From positions 62,001-126,000 of the forward strand of contig JADJFK010000005.1 in assembly GCA_016708585.1 (NCBI GenBank): a DNA stretch of 64,000 nt, in the 5' to 3' direction. Under the pieces are notes generated by a model, which worked only from the letters and a program-made list of their open reading frames with translations, had not been told where the DNA came from and did not search any database. Of this stretch, positions 49,181 to 57,189 are shown in pieces. Origin of the DNA: Sulfuritalea sp. (lineage in GTDB: Bacteria; Pseudomonadota; Gammaproteobacteria; Burkholderiales; Rhodocyclaceae). A program made the position numbers and the translations under genes. Numbering within the stretch: the first letter of the stretch is position 1; the number at the start of each line of letters is the position of its first letter.

Positions 49181-49799
49181 CGCGCACTCCGGCAATGAAT
49201 TCATCTATCTTCCGCACATCCTTGATGCCGCGGGCCGCTTCGACGCCGCTGCTGACATCCACCGCCCAGGGTCGCACGGCACGCACCGCCTCGTTCACGT
49301 TCCCCGGATGCAGTCCGCCGGAGAGTATTACCGGCAGTGGCAGCGACCTTGGAATCATCGACCAGTCGAAGGTTTTGCCACCGCCGCCGTAACCTTCGAC
49401 ATGGGCATCCAGCAACAAGCCGCACACCCCGGGAGCGTCTGCAAACGCAGATGCGTATTCTAGCAAATCGAAGCCCTCCCTCATCCGTGCCGCCTTGATC
49501 CAGGGCTTGCCGAAACCCGCGCAATAGGCGGCATCTTCATCGCCGTGAAACTGCAACAGGTCGAGCGATGCCTGCGCCAGGACAGCGTGCACGGTCTCGG
49601 CCGGTTCATTGACGAAAAGGCCGACCCGGGTCACGAACGCGGGCATTCCCGCCAGCAACTCGGCCGCCCGTTGCGGCGTCACGTAACGGGGGCTGGGCGG
49701 ATAGAAGACGAAGCCCAGCGCATCGGCACCGGCGGCGACTGCCGCGGCGAGGTCTTCCTCGCGCGTGATGCCGCAGATCTTGATTCGGGTGCGGGTCAT
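49155..49799 (-). CDS. trpF: Phosphoribosylanthranilate isomerase TrpF
   Basis: TrpF isomerises phosphoribosylanthranilate in tryptophan synthesis. The 214-residue barrel protein has the catalytic Cys in KICGITREEDL, the ALGFVFYPPSPRYV strand, the DAHVEGYGGGG loop and LSGGLHPGNVNEAV with the phosphate site. It follows truA by 9 bases and overlaps trpB. The truA-trpF-trpB-trpA order is common in beta- and gammaproteobacteria. Confidence 0.97.
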   Translation of the reverse strand: MTRTRIKICGITREEDLAAAVAAGADALGFVFYPPSPRYVTPQRAAELLAGMPAFVTRVGLFVNEPAETVHAVLAQASLDLLQFHGDEDAAYCAGFGKPWIKAARMREGFDLLEYASAFADAPGVCGLLLDAHVEGYGGGGKTFDWSMIPRSLPLPVILSGGLHPGNVNEAVRAVRPWAVDVSSGVEAARGIKDVRKIDEFIAGVRDADAGHAL

Positions 49800-49808
49800 G
49801 GGAACGGA

Positions 49809-50594
49809 TTAAGGGAGCAACTGCGCCGTATCGCCGGCGCCGACTTTCAGTTGCCAGACCGGATCATAATCGACCCCGGCGAAATACAGCCCGCAGGCGT
49901 CGAACGTCGGCGCGGCGCGGGAACGATCCCGGCCCGCCAGGATTTCGCCGACCCATGCCGGCGGATGCGCCCCCTTGCCGACGTACACCAGCGTGCCGAC
50001 CAGGTTGCGCACCATGTGATGCAGGAATGCGCTGGCCTCGAAGTCGAAGACCAACAGGTCGCCATGGCGCGCGAGTTCGGCGCGGCGCAAGGTCTTGACC
50101 GGCGACTTGGCCTGGCATTCGACGGCTCGAAAGGCCGAGAAGTCATGCTCGCCGAGCAGTTGGCCGGCCGCCTCGCGCATCAGGTTCGCATCCAACGGCC
50201 GATGAAACCAGCCGACACGACGCGCCATCAGACCAGGACGCTCGGCGCGATTCAGAAGCAGATAGCGATAACGCCTGCCGCGCGCGGAAAAGCGCGCATG
50301 GAACTCGGCCGGCACGGGCTGCGCCCAGCGCACGGCCACGCTTGCCGGCAGATGCGCGTTGACGCCGCGCACCCAGGCCGTATCCGGGCGAACGGCTTCG
50401 GTATCGAAATGCACCACCTGCGCCAGCGCATGCACGCCGGCATCCGTGCGCCCGGCGCAGACCACCCGCACCGGCGCGTCGGCGACCGTGGCCAGCGCTG
50501 CTTCCAGGGCATCCTGCACTGCACCGCCGCCGGCCTGCGATTGCCAGCCGCAGAAGCCGGAGCCGTCGTATTCGAGGCCGAGCGCGATTCTCAT
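49809..50594 (-). CDS. truA: tRNA pseudouridine synthase TruA
   Basis: TruA makes pseudouridine at positions 38-40 of tRNA anticodon arms. The 261-residue protein has GLEYDGSGFCGWQ and the catalytic D51 in CAGRTDAGVHA. The C-terminus VWQLKVGAGDTAQLLP is formed largely by a perfect copy of the dispersed repeat; family members usually end soon after the preceding strand. The ATG at 50594 overlaps the stop of the membrane-protein gene upstream. Confidence 0.96.
   Translation of the reverse strand: MRIALGLEYDGSGFCGWQSQAGGGAVQDALEAALATVADAPVRVVCAGRTDAGVHALAQVVHFDTEAVRPDTAWVRGVNAHLPASVAVRWAQPVPAEFHARFSARGRRYRYLLLNRAERPGLMARRVGWFHRPLDANLMREAAGQLLGEHDFSAFRAVECQAKSPVKTLRRAELARHGDLLVFDFEASAFLHHMVRNLVGTLVYVGKGAHPPAWVGEILAGRDRSRAAPTFDACGLYFAGVDYDPVWQLKVGAGDTAQLLP
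49825..49847 (-). repeat. 23-bp dispersed repeat, copy 12 (perfect)
   Basis: All 21 fixed positions match. It is sense to truA and supplies the codons for KVGAGDTA, so the enzyme's C-terminal tail is made from the repeat. Confidence 0.9.
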
Positions 50595-51169
50595 GCCAGT
50601 AGCGCCGCGAGTACCAATGCAGCGCTGACGACGCCAAGGAGAAGGTCGGCCGTACCGGGAACGTGGCAAGGAAGAACGAGGCAGCTTGCCCCGCTTTCCC
50701 GTTCCCCGTCCTCGCCATTACGCGCAGCCTCGACCTCCTGCAGTGTCAGCGCCAGGCGCACCGCAATCCGGTCGCGGGAAAATCCCAGCAGTTCGATCGG
50801 CGCCAGCATGGCGCGCATGCCGGCCACGAGCTGCGGCGGATCCAGGCTTCTCAGAAGCAACGCCAGTGTGGCCAGGGCGACGAGCAGGCGCGCGATGGCG
50901 TCGGCGGCGAGGAGCAAGCCCTCCCGGGTCGCTCCGGGAACCACCGCCAACGGAGTCCCCGGGGTCAGCCAGCCAAACATCACCAGCATGGTCAGCAGCA
51001 GCCAGCGACTGCGTCGCAGGAGCAGAAACAGATCTGCCGGCGCGGCGATCAACGCGGCCAGCGTCAGGCCCGAGCAACCGAGGGACAAGGCGATCCCATC
51101 GCGGGAAGCGGCCGCCAATAGAATGGCAATGGCCAGAACAATCAGGCTTGATGGATGCAGGCGACTCAC
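50591..51169 (-). CDS. Membrane protein resembling ECF-transporter T component (CbiQ/EcfT)
   Basis: The product is about 192 residues with four or five hydrophobic helices. It opens MSRLHPSSLIVLAIAILLAA. The later part, DAIARLLVALATLALLL followed by LVAGMRAMLAPIELLGFSRD and IAVRLALTLQEVE, resembles the coupling region of EcfT/CbiQ proteins. The ATPases and substrate-binding subunits of such transporters are not nearby. I start at the GTG at 51169; the frame is open upstream within fimV antisense-free sequence but without membrane features. It lies between fimV and truA and overlaps truA as ATGA. The family assignment is moderate. Confidence 0.6.
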   Translation of the reverse strand: MSRLHPSSLIVLAIAILLAAASRDGIALSLGCSGLTLAALIAAPADLFLLLRRSRWLLLTMLVMFGWLTPGTPLAVVPGATREGLLLAADAIARLLVALATLALLLRSLDPPQLVAGMRAMLAPIELLGFSRDRIAVRLALTLQEVEAARNGEDGERESGASCLVLPCHVPGTADLLLGVVSAALVLAALLA

Positions 51170-51215
51170 CGGAATGACAGACCCCGGCGCGCCGGCGCCG
51201 GGCGAATCCGGTCTG

Positions 51216-53963
51216 TCAGCCGAGGTTGTCAAGCTTGGCGCGGGCCGCTTTCTGCTGTGCCGGGCTGCCTTCAGCCAGCGCTTCCTGGTAGAGCTCGCGG
51301 GCCCCGGCCTTGTCACCCATTTCGGCATAAGCGGCAGCGAGTTCCAGTTTCGTGGCCACCTCCGGGTTATCCGCCGTGTCCTCTGCCGCAGGCTCGGCAG
51401 CGGCCGAAGGCGCCGGCGTATCCAGTTCCAGGCTGATGCCGCCGAGATCGAGCGGAGGCGGTTCCGGTTCCGCGGCAGGAATCGCGATGGCCATGTCGGG
51501 CAAGGGAGCAGGCGCAGCGGAATCAGCTTTTCCCAGATCGAAATCGAAATCAATGCCGCCCGAGTCGGCTGCCGCAACGGCTGGCGCCGTCGGCGCCTCG
51601 GCGGACGCGGAATCCTTTGCCGGCATGTCGAAATCGATATCAAGTACAACGTCGGCGCTGGCCGCTGCGGGCGGGGCCGCCGACTCCCCTGACGGTGCCG
51701 CCGCCGGCGAGCCCAGGTCGAGATCGAAATCCAGGCCCGCGACCTCCTCCGGGGCCGCCTGAGCGGCAACGCCGGCGCTGGCGTCTTCCGCGGCCGGTGC
51801 GCCGATGTCCAGATCGAAGTCCAGACCGGCGTCGGCTTGTGCGGCGGCGGAAGCAACCTCGGCGGCAGCCTCCGGCGGCTGGTCCTCGGCGACCGGACGC
51901 AGGACGGTGGTGGAGGTCATGTCAGCGGCTGCCGTATCATCCCCGGCAGTCGGTGAACCCGACGCGTAAAGCGGATTTTGCGGATCGATCGCCACGCCCA
52001 TGGCGACCGCCTTGTCCCAATCATCGCCCTCGCCCCCGGTCAGGGCTTTCACATCCTGGGCAACCAGTTCGAACTGGCTTGCATTCTTCCGCGCGGCATG
52101 GATGCTGAGCAGCTTCATATGGATTGCCAGGCGTTGCGGATCGGTCTTCAGCGCCTCGAGCAGAATCTCCTCCGCCTGGGCGTCGCGGCCGAAGGCAAGG
52201 AAAGTGTCCGCTTCGACCACGGGGTCTACGGTTTCCTGATGGGCGGCCATGCCCACGCCCGTGGAACTGAACTGGCTGGCTTCCTGCTCACTCGGGGGTG
52301 GTGCAACACTCGTGGTGCTGAACACCGAACTCGCAGAAAGATCCGCCTCCGCAATCGTCGCTTTGGCTTCAGCCGCCGCCGCGCGCCTCTTGCGATAGGC
52401 CGAAATACCCAGCCAGCCGAACAGGAGGGCCAGCAGGGCTCCGCCACCAAACACCAGCGGCGCATTCTCCTCGATGAAATCAGGCTCGGGCGGCGGCGGT
52501 GGGGGAGGAATCACCTTCTTCTTCGGCGGTGGTGGCTTGTCGCCGTCCGCTGGTTTGGCCGGATCGGCCGGTTTGGCTGCATCGACCGGTTTAGGCGCAT
52601 CGGCCGGCTTGGCTGCATCCACAGGCTTCGGAGCGTCGGCCGGCTTCGGCATCTCGGCGGGCTTGGTCGCTTCAGCCGGCTTGACCGGTTCCGCGGGCTT
52701 GGCGGCAGGTACTGGCGCCGAAACCTCTGGTTTCTTGGCTTCCGCAGGCGCGGGCTTCGCCGCCTGCGCCTGCTTCTGAAGATCGGCGCCGGCCTGAGTC
52801 TTCATTTCCGCAAGCTTTTTAAGATCACCCAGGTTCTTTTCCAGTTCGGCAATCCGGCTACCGGCTTCCTTGAGCGCCCTGTCGCGTGCGACCAGATCCT
52901 CTTCAAGTGCGGCGATCCGGCCCTGCAAGGGCTTGCCCTTCGCGTCCCGCGTCGCCTCCGTGCGCGACACTTCCAGTTTGTCCTTGCCGGTCGCCTGGGG
53001 CGCCTTGTCTTCCACCTTCGGCGCAATCTTGCCGCTGACGGCCTGCTTTGCACCCGGCTCCCCTGTCGGTTCGGCTGATGCAGCAGCGGCGGCAAGACGA
53101 TTGCGATAGGCGTTGAAATCGGCTGCCTGGGCAACAACCTCCCGCCGCGCCTCATCAGGCGCTACCGCGCGAGCGGCTTCCGCATCCGGAATGGAGAGAA
53201 TCTTGCCGGCCTTGAGGCGATTCATGTTGCCGTCGATAAAGGCCTCCTTGTTGCTGCGGAACAGGGAAACCAGCATCTGATCGAGGCTGACGCCTTCCGG
53301 CCGGGTCTGGGCCGCGATCCTGCCCAAGGTATCTCCTGAAACCACCTTGCGCGAATTTGACGCTGCGGGAGGGGCTGCCTCGGCAGGCTTGGTCCTTGGT
53401 TGCATGGCCGCAGGGGCTGAACTTTCCGGCACCGGACGGCTTTCTGCCGGCACTGCCATCTGCCTTTCCGCCGGCCGCTCGACTTTTGGCGGTGCCGACG
53501 GCGTCTTCACCTCGGGCGCCGCAACGGGTGCCGGAGGCATTTTTTGGGACAACCCCGGGGGATCGAGTAAAAAGGTGTACTCGCGAACCAGCCGTCCCGA
53601 AGCCCAACTCAATTCGACGAGCATGTCGATGAACGGATCGTTCAAGGGACGATCGCTGGTGACTTCGAGATAGCGGCGGCCGCCCCGCTCCTTGACGTCA
53701 CGGGAAAAACGCAAGTTCGCCAAGGCAGGCGAATAGTCGATCCCGGCCTGGCGGAAGGCTTCGGCTGCCGCCACCCTGGCTACCAGGGAGGGCAACTCGT
53801 CGGAACTTGCGGTGACTTCCAGTTCCGCCTTGAGTGGCTGACCCATGACCGAAAGCACGGTCATTTTTCCGAGGCCGGCGGCATGCGATGCCACAGGCAG
53901 CATCGCAATGGCCGCAGCGATCAAGGTGGCTTTGAAACGATTTCGCTTGTCTGTATTGGGCAC
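51216..53963 (-). CDS. fimV: FimV-family pilus/motility hub protein
   Basis: FimV anchors at the cell pole and supports type IV pili and twitching in relatives. The protein has about 915 residues: signal peptide (ending ASHAAGLGKM), a conserved N-terminal domain (MTVLSVMGQPLKAELEV), a LysM motif (KVVSGDTLGRIAAQTRPEGVS), a coiled coil, a Pro/Ala/Lys-rich segment with 36-bp DNA repeats, one membrane helix (PLVFGGGALLALLFGWLGI), and an acidic cytoplasmic part with repeated LDFDLD blocks ending in a TPR-like FimV C-terminal domain (ATKLELAAAYAEMGDKAGAR). The GTG at 53963 follows a GGGAG site; an in-frame ATG at 53990 has none. Confidence 0.9.
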   Translation of the reverse strand: MPNTDKRNRFKATLIAAAIAMLPVASHAAGLGKMTVLSVMGQPLKAELEVTASSDELPSLVARVAAAEAFRQAGIDYSPALANLRFSRDVKERGGRRYLEVTSDRPLNDPFIDMLVELSWASGRLVREYTFLLDPPGLSQKMPPAPVAAPEVKTPSAPPKVERPAERQMAVPAESRPVPESSAPAAMQPRTKPAEAAPPAASNSRKVVSGDTLGRIAAQTRPEGVSLDQMLVSLFRSNKEAFIDGNMNRLKAGKILSIPDAEAARAVAPDEARREVVAQAADFNAYRNRLAAAAASAEPTGEPGAKQAVSGKIAPKVEDKAPQATGKDKLEVSRTEATRDAKGKPLQGRIAALEEDLVARDRALKEAGSRIAELEKNLGDLKKLAEMKTQAGADLQKQAQAAKPAPAEAKKPEVSAPVPAAKPAEPVKPAEATKPAEMPKPADAPKPVDAAKPADAPKPVDAAKPADPAKPADGDKPPPPKKKVIPPPPPPPEPDFIEENAPLVFGGGALLALLFGWLGISAYRKRRAAAAEAKATIAEADLSASSVFSTTSVAPPPSEQEASQFSSTGVGMAAHQETVDPVVEADTFLAFGRDAQAEEILLEALKTDPQRLAIHMKLLSIHAARKNASQFELVAQDVKALTGGEGDDWDKAVAMGVAIDPQNPLYASGSPTAGDDTAAADMTSTTVLRPVAEDQPPEAAAEVASAAAQADAGLDFDLDIGAPAAEDASAGVAAQAAPEEVAGLDFDLDLGSPAAAPSGESAAPPAAASADVVLDIDFDMPAKDSASAEAPTAPAVAAADSGGIDFDFDLGKADSAAPAPLPDMAIAIPAAEPEPPPLDLGGISLELDTPAPSAAAEPAAEDTADNPEVATKLELAAAYAEMGDKAGARELYQEALAEGSPAQQKAARAKLDNLG
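52563..52649 (-). repeat. 36-bp tandem repeats in fimV
   Basis: Two clear 36-base units (52563-52598 and 52599-52634) and a partial third encode the sense motif PKPVDAAKPADA. Units differ by several third-position changes, so the array is not recent. It lies in the disordered linker before the membrane helix. Confidence 0.75.
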
Positions 53964-54142
53964 GGCAACTCCCGACGGGCTCTTTAACATGTTAACAAAA
54001 CCAAATGTTCGCGAAGGCTTGGGCCGAACTGGCGCTACTGGACGGATGAACCAAAACCGGCCCGGGAATCCCCGCCTTCTGCCCCGCAGATCACGGAGCC
54101 AAATCCCCAGGTGCCTTCGGCATCCAGTACGTATTGGTAACT

Positions 54143-54171
54143 AAAATAACATCATGATGTTAGCGATGCAA
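54143..54171 (-). promoter_or_regulatory. Putative fimV promoter
   Basis: On the minus strand TTGCAT (54166-54171) and TATTTT (54143-54148) are separated by 17 bases, about 180 bases before the fimV start. The spacer is filled by a perfect palindrome. The region 53991-54215 between asd and fimV holds no gene that I can see. Confidence 0.5.
54147..54162. promoter_or_regulatory. Perfect 16-bp palindrome in the fimV promoter (candidate operator)
   Basis: TAACATCATGATGTTA is a perfect 16-bp palindrome. It spans most of the -35/-10 spacer and the first bases of the -10, where a bound dimeric regulator would block polymerase. It is AT-rich against a GC-rich background. Confidence 0.6.
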
Positions 54172-54215
54172 GCTCAACCTTCTCATTACATTCAGGCCAC
54201 ATCCGTGGCGCAACA

Positions 54216-55325
54216 TCAATGCAACAGGATGCGCAGCATCCTGCGCAAGGGCTCCGCTGCACCCCAAAGCAGTTGATCGCCAACGGTGAACGCCGATAGA
54301 TAGGCGGGCCCCATGCTGAGCTTGCGCAGACGGCCGACGGGCACGGACATGGTCCCGGTCACGGCGACTGGCGTCAATTCCTTCAAGGTGATCTCGCGCT
54401 GGTTCGGCACCACCCTGACCCAATCGTTGTGCGCCGCCAGCATGCCGCTGATCTCGTCCAGCGGCACATCGCCGGTCAGCTTGATCGTCATTGCCTGGGA
54501 ATGGCAACGCATGGCACCGATGCGCACGCACAGGCCATCCACCGGAATCGGCGCCGCACTGCGGCCGAGGATCTTGTTGGTTTCGGCCTGCCCCTTCCAT
54601 TCCTCGCGGCTCTGGCCGTTGCCAAGGTCCTTGTCGATCCACGGAATGAGCGAACCCGCAAGGGGAACGCCAAAATTTGCCGTCGGGAAACTCTCCTCAC
54701 GCAGGATGCCCGCCACCTCGCGGTCGATCTCGAGGATCGCCGAGGCCGGATCGTCAAGCAGGTTCTTCACCACGCGGTGCGTCTCGCCCATCTGCGTCAG
54801 CAATTCGCGCATGTTCTGCGCCCCCGCCCCCGAAGCCGCCTGGTAGGTCATCGAGGTCATCCATTCGATCAGGCCGGCCTTGAACAGCCCGCCCAGCGCC
54901 ATCATCATCAGGCTGACCGTGCAGTTGCCGCCGATCCAGTTGCGGCCGCCCTTTGCCAGCGCATCCTTGATCACGTCCATATTCACGGGATCGAGGATGA
55001 TCACGCAATCGTCCTTCATGCGCAGGCTCGAGGCTGCATCGATCCAATGCCCTTTCCAGCCGGCCTCGCGCAGCCTGGGGAAGACTTCGTTGGTGTAGTC
55101 CCCGCCCTGGCAGCTGATGATGATGTCGAGCGACTTCAACTCGTCGATGTTCCTCGCATCCTTGAGCGCGGGCGCCCCGGCGGCGAAATCCGGCGCCTTG
55201 CCGCCGACATTGGAAGTGGTGAAGAACACGGGTTCGATATGGGCGAAGTCATCCTCTTCGCGCATGCGCTGCATCAGCACGGATCCCACCATGCCCCGCC
55301 AACCGACCAGACCTACACGCTTCAT
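54216..55325 (-). CDS. asd: Aspartate-semialdehyde dehydrogenase Asd
   Basis: Asd reduces aspartyl phosphate to aspartate semialdehyde, the branch point for lysine, threonine and methionine. The 369-residue enzyme of the Gram-negative type has VGLVGWRGMVGSVLMQRM, the catalytic C135 in IGGNCTVSLMMMAL and the His in RIGAMRCHSQA. It follows leuB by about 20 bases. The product links to dapB and metZ elsewhere in the window. Confidence 0.98.
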   Translation of the reverse strand: MKRVGLVGWRGMVGSVLMQRMREEDDFAHIEPVFFTTSNVGGKAPDFAAGAPALKDARNIDELKSLDIIISCQGGDYTNEVFPRLREAGWKGHWIDAASSLRMKDDCVIILDPVNMDVIKDALAKGGRNWIGGNCTVSLMMMALGGLFKAGLIEWMTSMTYQAASGAGAQNMRELLTQMGETHRVVKNLLDDPASAILEIDREVAGILREESFPTANFGVPLAGSLIPWIDKDLGNGQSREEWKGQAETNKILGRSAAPIPVDGLCVRIGAMRCHSQAMTIKLTGDVPLDEISGMLAAHNDWVRVVPNQREITLKELTPVAVTGTMSVPVGRLRKLSMGPAYLSAFTVGDQLLWGAAEPLRRMLRILLH

Positions 55326-55346
55326 GATTGCTTTCTCTTTTCCGTT

Positions 55347-56411
55347 TTACAGCGCCGCGAGCACCGCGTCGCCCATTTGCTTGGTTCCCACCCGCGTCGT
55401 ACCGGGTTCGTAAATGTCGCCGGTACGCAGACCCCGCGCCAGGACTTTCTTCACGGCCGCCTCGATGCGCTGCGCGGCCGCTTCATTGGCGAAAGTGTAG
55501 CGCAGCATCATGGCCACGGAAAGGATAGTCGCCAGCGGGTTGGCCACGCCCTTGCCCGCGATGTCCGGCGCCGAGCCGTGCGAAGGCTCGTAAAGGCCCT
55601 TGTTGTTCGCGTCCAGCGAGGCCGAGGGCAGCATGCCGATCGATCCCGTCAGCATCGAGGCTTCGTCGGAAAGGATGTCACCGAACATGTTGCCGGTGAC
55701 CATGACATCGAACTGCTTTGGGTTCTTCACCAGTTGCATTGCGGCGTTGTCCACCAGCATGTGGCTGAGTTCGACGTCCGGGTATTCCTTGCCAGTCTCC
55801 ATCGCCACGTCGCGCCAGAGTTGCGTGCATTCCAGCACGTTCATCTTGTCAACGGAGCAGACCTTCTTGTTGCGCTTCCTCGCCGCGTCGAAGGCGACCC
55901 GCAGGATGCGACGGATCTCGCTCTCGGTGTAGTGCATGGTGTTGAAGCCGAAGCGCTGCTTCTGCCCGTCCACCTCGCGCAGCTCGATGCCGCGCGGCTG
56001 GCCGAAGTAGATGTCGCCGGTCAGCTCGCGCACGATCAGGATGTCCAGCCCGGCCACGACCTCCGGCTTCAGGGTCGAGGCATTGGCCAGCTCCGGGTAC
56101 AGAATCGCCGGGCGCAGGTTGGCAAATAGGCCGAGCTGCTTGCGGATGCCCAGCAGGCCCCGCTCCGGCCGCTGCTCGCGCGGGTTGTTGTCCCACTGCG
56201 GGCCGCCGACGGCGCCGAGCAGCACGGCATCGGCCGCCTGCGCGAGCTTCTGGGTGGCATCGGGATAAGGGCTGCCGGTGGCATCCACCGCGCAACCGCC
56301 CAGCAGCGCTTCTTCCATTTCAATCTTGAGGTCCAGCGCCTTGAGCACGCGCACGGCCTCGGCCATGATTTCGGGCCCGATGCCGTCGCCGGGCAGAACG
56401 CAGATCTTCAT
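55347..56411 (-). CDS. leuB: 3-isopropylmalate dehydrogenase LeuB
   Basis: LeuB oxidatively decarboxylates 3-isopropylmalate in leucine synthesis. The 354-residue protein has MKICVLPGDGIGPEIMAEAV at the start, RELTGDIYFGQPRG, the catalytic Tyr/Lys region MHYTESE and GNMFGDILSDEASML, and EPSHGSAPDIAGKGVANP. AGAGGA precedes the ATG at 56411. It is 10 bases after leuD. Confidence 0.98.
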   Translation of the reverse strand: MKICVLPGDGIGPEIMAEAVRVLKALDLKIEMEEALLGGCAVDATGSPYPDATQKLAQAADAVLLGAVGGPQWDNNPREQRPERGLLGIRKQLGLFANLRPAILYPELANASTLKPEVVAGLDILIVRELTGDIYFGQPRGIELREVDGQKQRFGFNTMHYTESEIRRILRVAFDAARKRNKKVCSVDKMNVLECTQLWRDVAMETGKEYPDVELSHMLVDNAAMQLVKNPKQFDVMVTGNMFGDILSDEASMLTGSIGMLPSASLDANNKGLYEPSHGSAPDIAGKGVANPLATILSVAMMLRYTFANEAAAQRIEAAVKKVLARGLRTGDIYEPGTTRVGTKQMGDAVLAAL

Positions 56412-56421
56412 TGGGAGTCCT

Positions 56422-57060
56422 CTAGGAAAACAGCCAGGGCTGTTCGACGCGGCGCCGTGCCTCGAACTCGCGGATCTTTTCCGCATGGCGCAGGGTCAGG
56501 CCGATGTCATCCCAGCCATTGAGCATGCACTCCTTGCGGAAGGCATCAACCTCGAAGCGGATCGCATGACCGTCGGGCCGCACGACCAGTTGCGCCGGCA
56601 GGTCGATGGTCAGGCGATAGCCCGGCGTATGCTCGGTGAGGCCGAACAATGCGTCGACGTCCGCCTTGGGCAGGATGATCGGCAGCAGGCCGTTCTTGAA
56701 GCAGTTGTTGTAAAAGATGTCGGCAAAGGATTCGCCGACGATGGCGCGGAAGCCGAAGTCGTACAGCGCCCACGGTGCGTGTTCGCGCGACGAACCGCAG
56801 CCGAAGTTGCTGCGCGCCAGCAATATCGAAGCACCCTGATAACGCTCCTGGTTGAGGACAAATGCGGGGTTCTTCACCCGTTTGGCGCAATCCTGGCCGG
56901 GTTCGCCATGATCCATGTAGCGCCATTCGTCGAAGGCGTTGGGGCCGAAACCCGAGCGCTTGATCGACTTGAGGAACTGCTTCGGGATAATGGCGTCGGT
57001 ATCGACGTTGGCGCGATCAAGCGGGGCCACCAAGCCATCCAGCTTGACGAACTTCTCCAT
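56422..57060 (-). CDS. leuD: 3-isopropylmalate dehydratase small subunit LeuD
   Basis: LeuD is the swivelling domain of isopropylmalate isomerase and works with LeuC. The 212-residue protein has GLVAPLDRANVDTDAIIPKQ and FGCGSSREHAPWAL. Its ATG overlaps the stop of the small entericidin-like gene (TAATG). Confidence 0.98.
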   Translation of the reverse strand: MEKFVKLDGLVAPLDRANVDTDAIIPKQFLKSIKRSGFGPNAFDEWRYMDHGEPGQDCAKRVKNPAFVLNQERYQGASILLARSNFGCGSSREHAPWALYDFGFRAIVGESFADIFYNNCFKNGLLPIILPKADVDALFGLTEHTPGYRLTIDLPAQLVVRPDGHAIRFEVDAFRKECMLNGWDDIGLTLRHAEKIREFEARRRVEQPWLFS

Positions 57061-57179
57061 TACTTCGCAGCCTTCTCGATGGCCTCGCCACCCTTCTTGA
57101 CGTCCTTGCCGATACCTTCCACGGTATTGCAGGCAGACAGCGCCAGCATCATGACGAAAGCAACAAACACTCGAAACAT
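57060..57179 (-). CDS. Entericidin-family small lipoprotein
   Basis: A strong AAGGAG site seven bases before the ATG at 57179 opens a 39-codon frame. It starts MFRVFVAFVMMLALSACNTV with the lipobox LSAC and continues VEGIGKDVKKGGEAIEKAAK, the typical entericidin A/B pattern of a Cys-anchored short amphipathic helix. Entericidins are small membrane lipoproteins known as toxin/antidote pair members in enteric bacteria; single copies between leuC and leuD are common in betaproteobacteria. It overlaps leuD as TAATG, so it is translated with the leucine genes. Confidence 0.88.
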   Translation of the reverse strand: MFRVFVAFVMMLALSACNTVEGIGKDVKKGGEAIEKAAK

Positions 57180-57189
57180 GGACTTCTCC

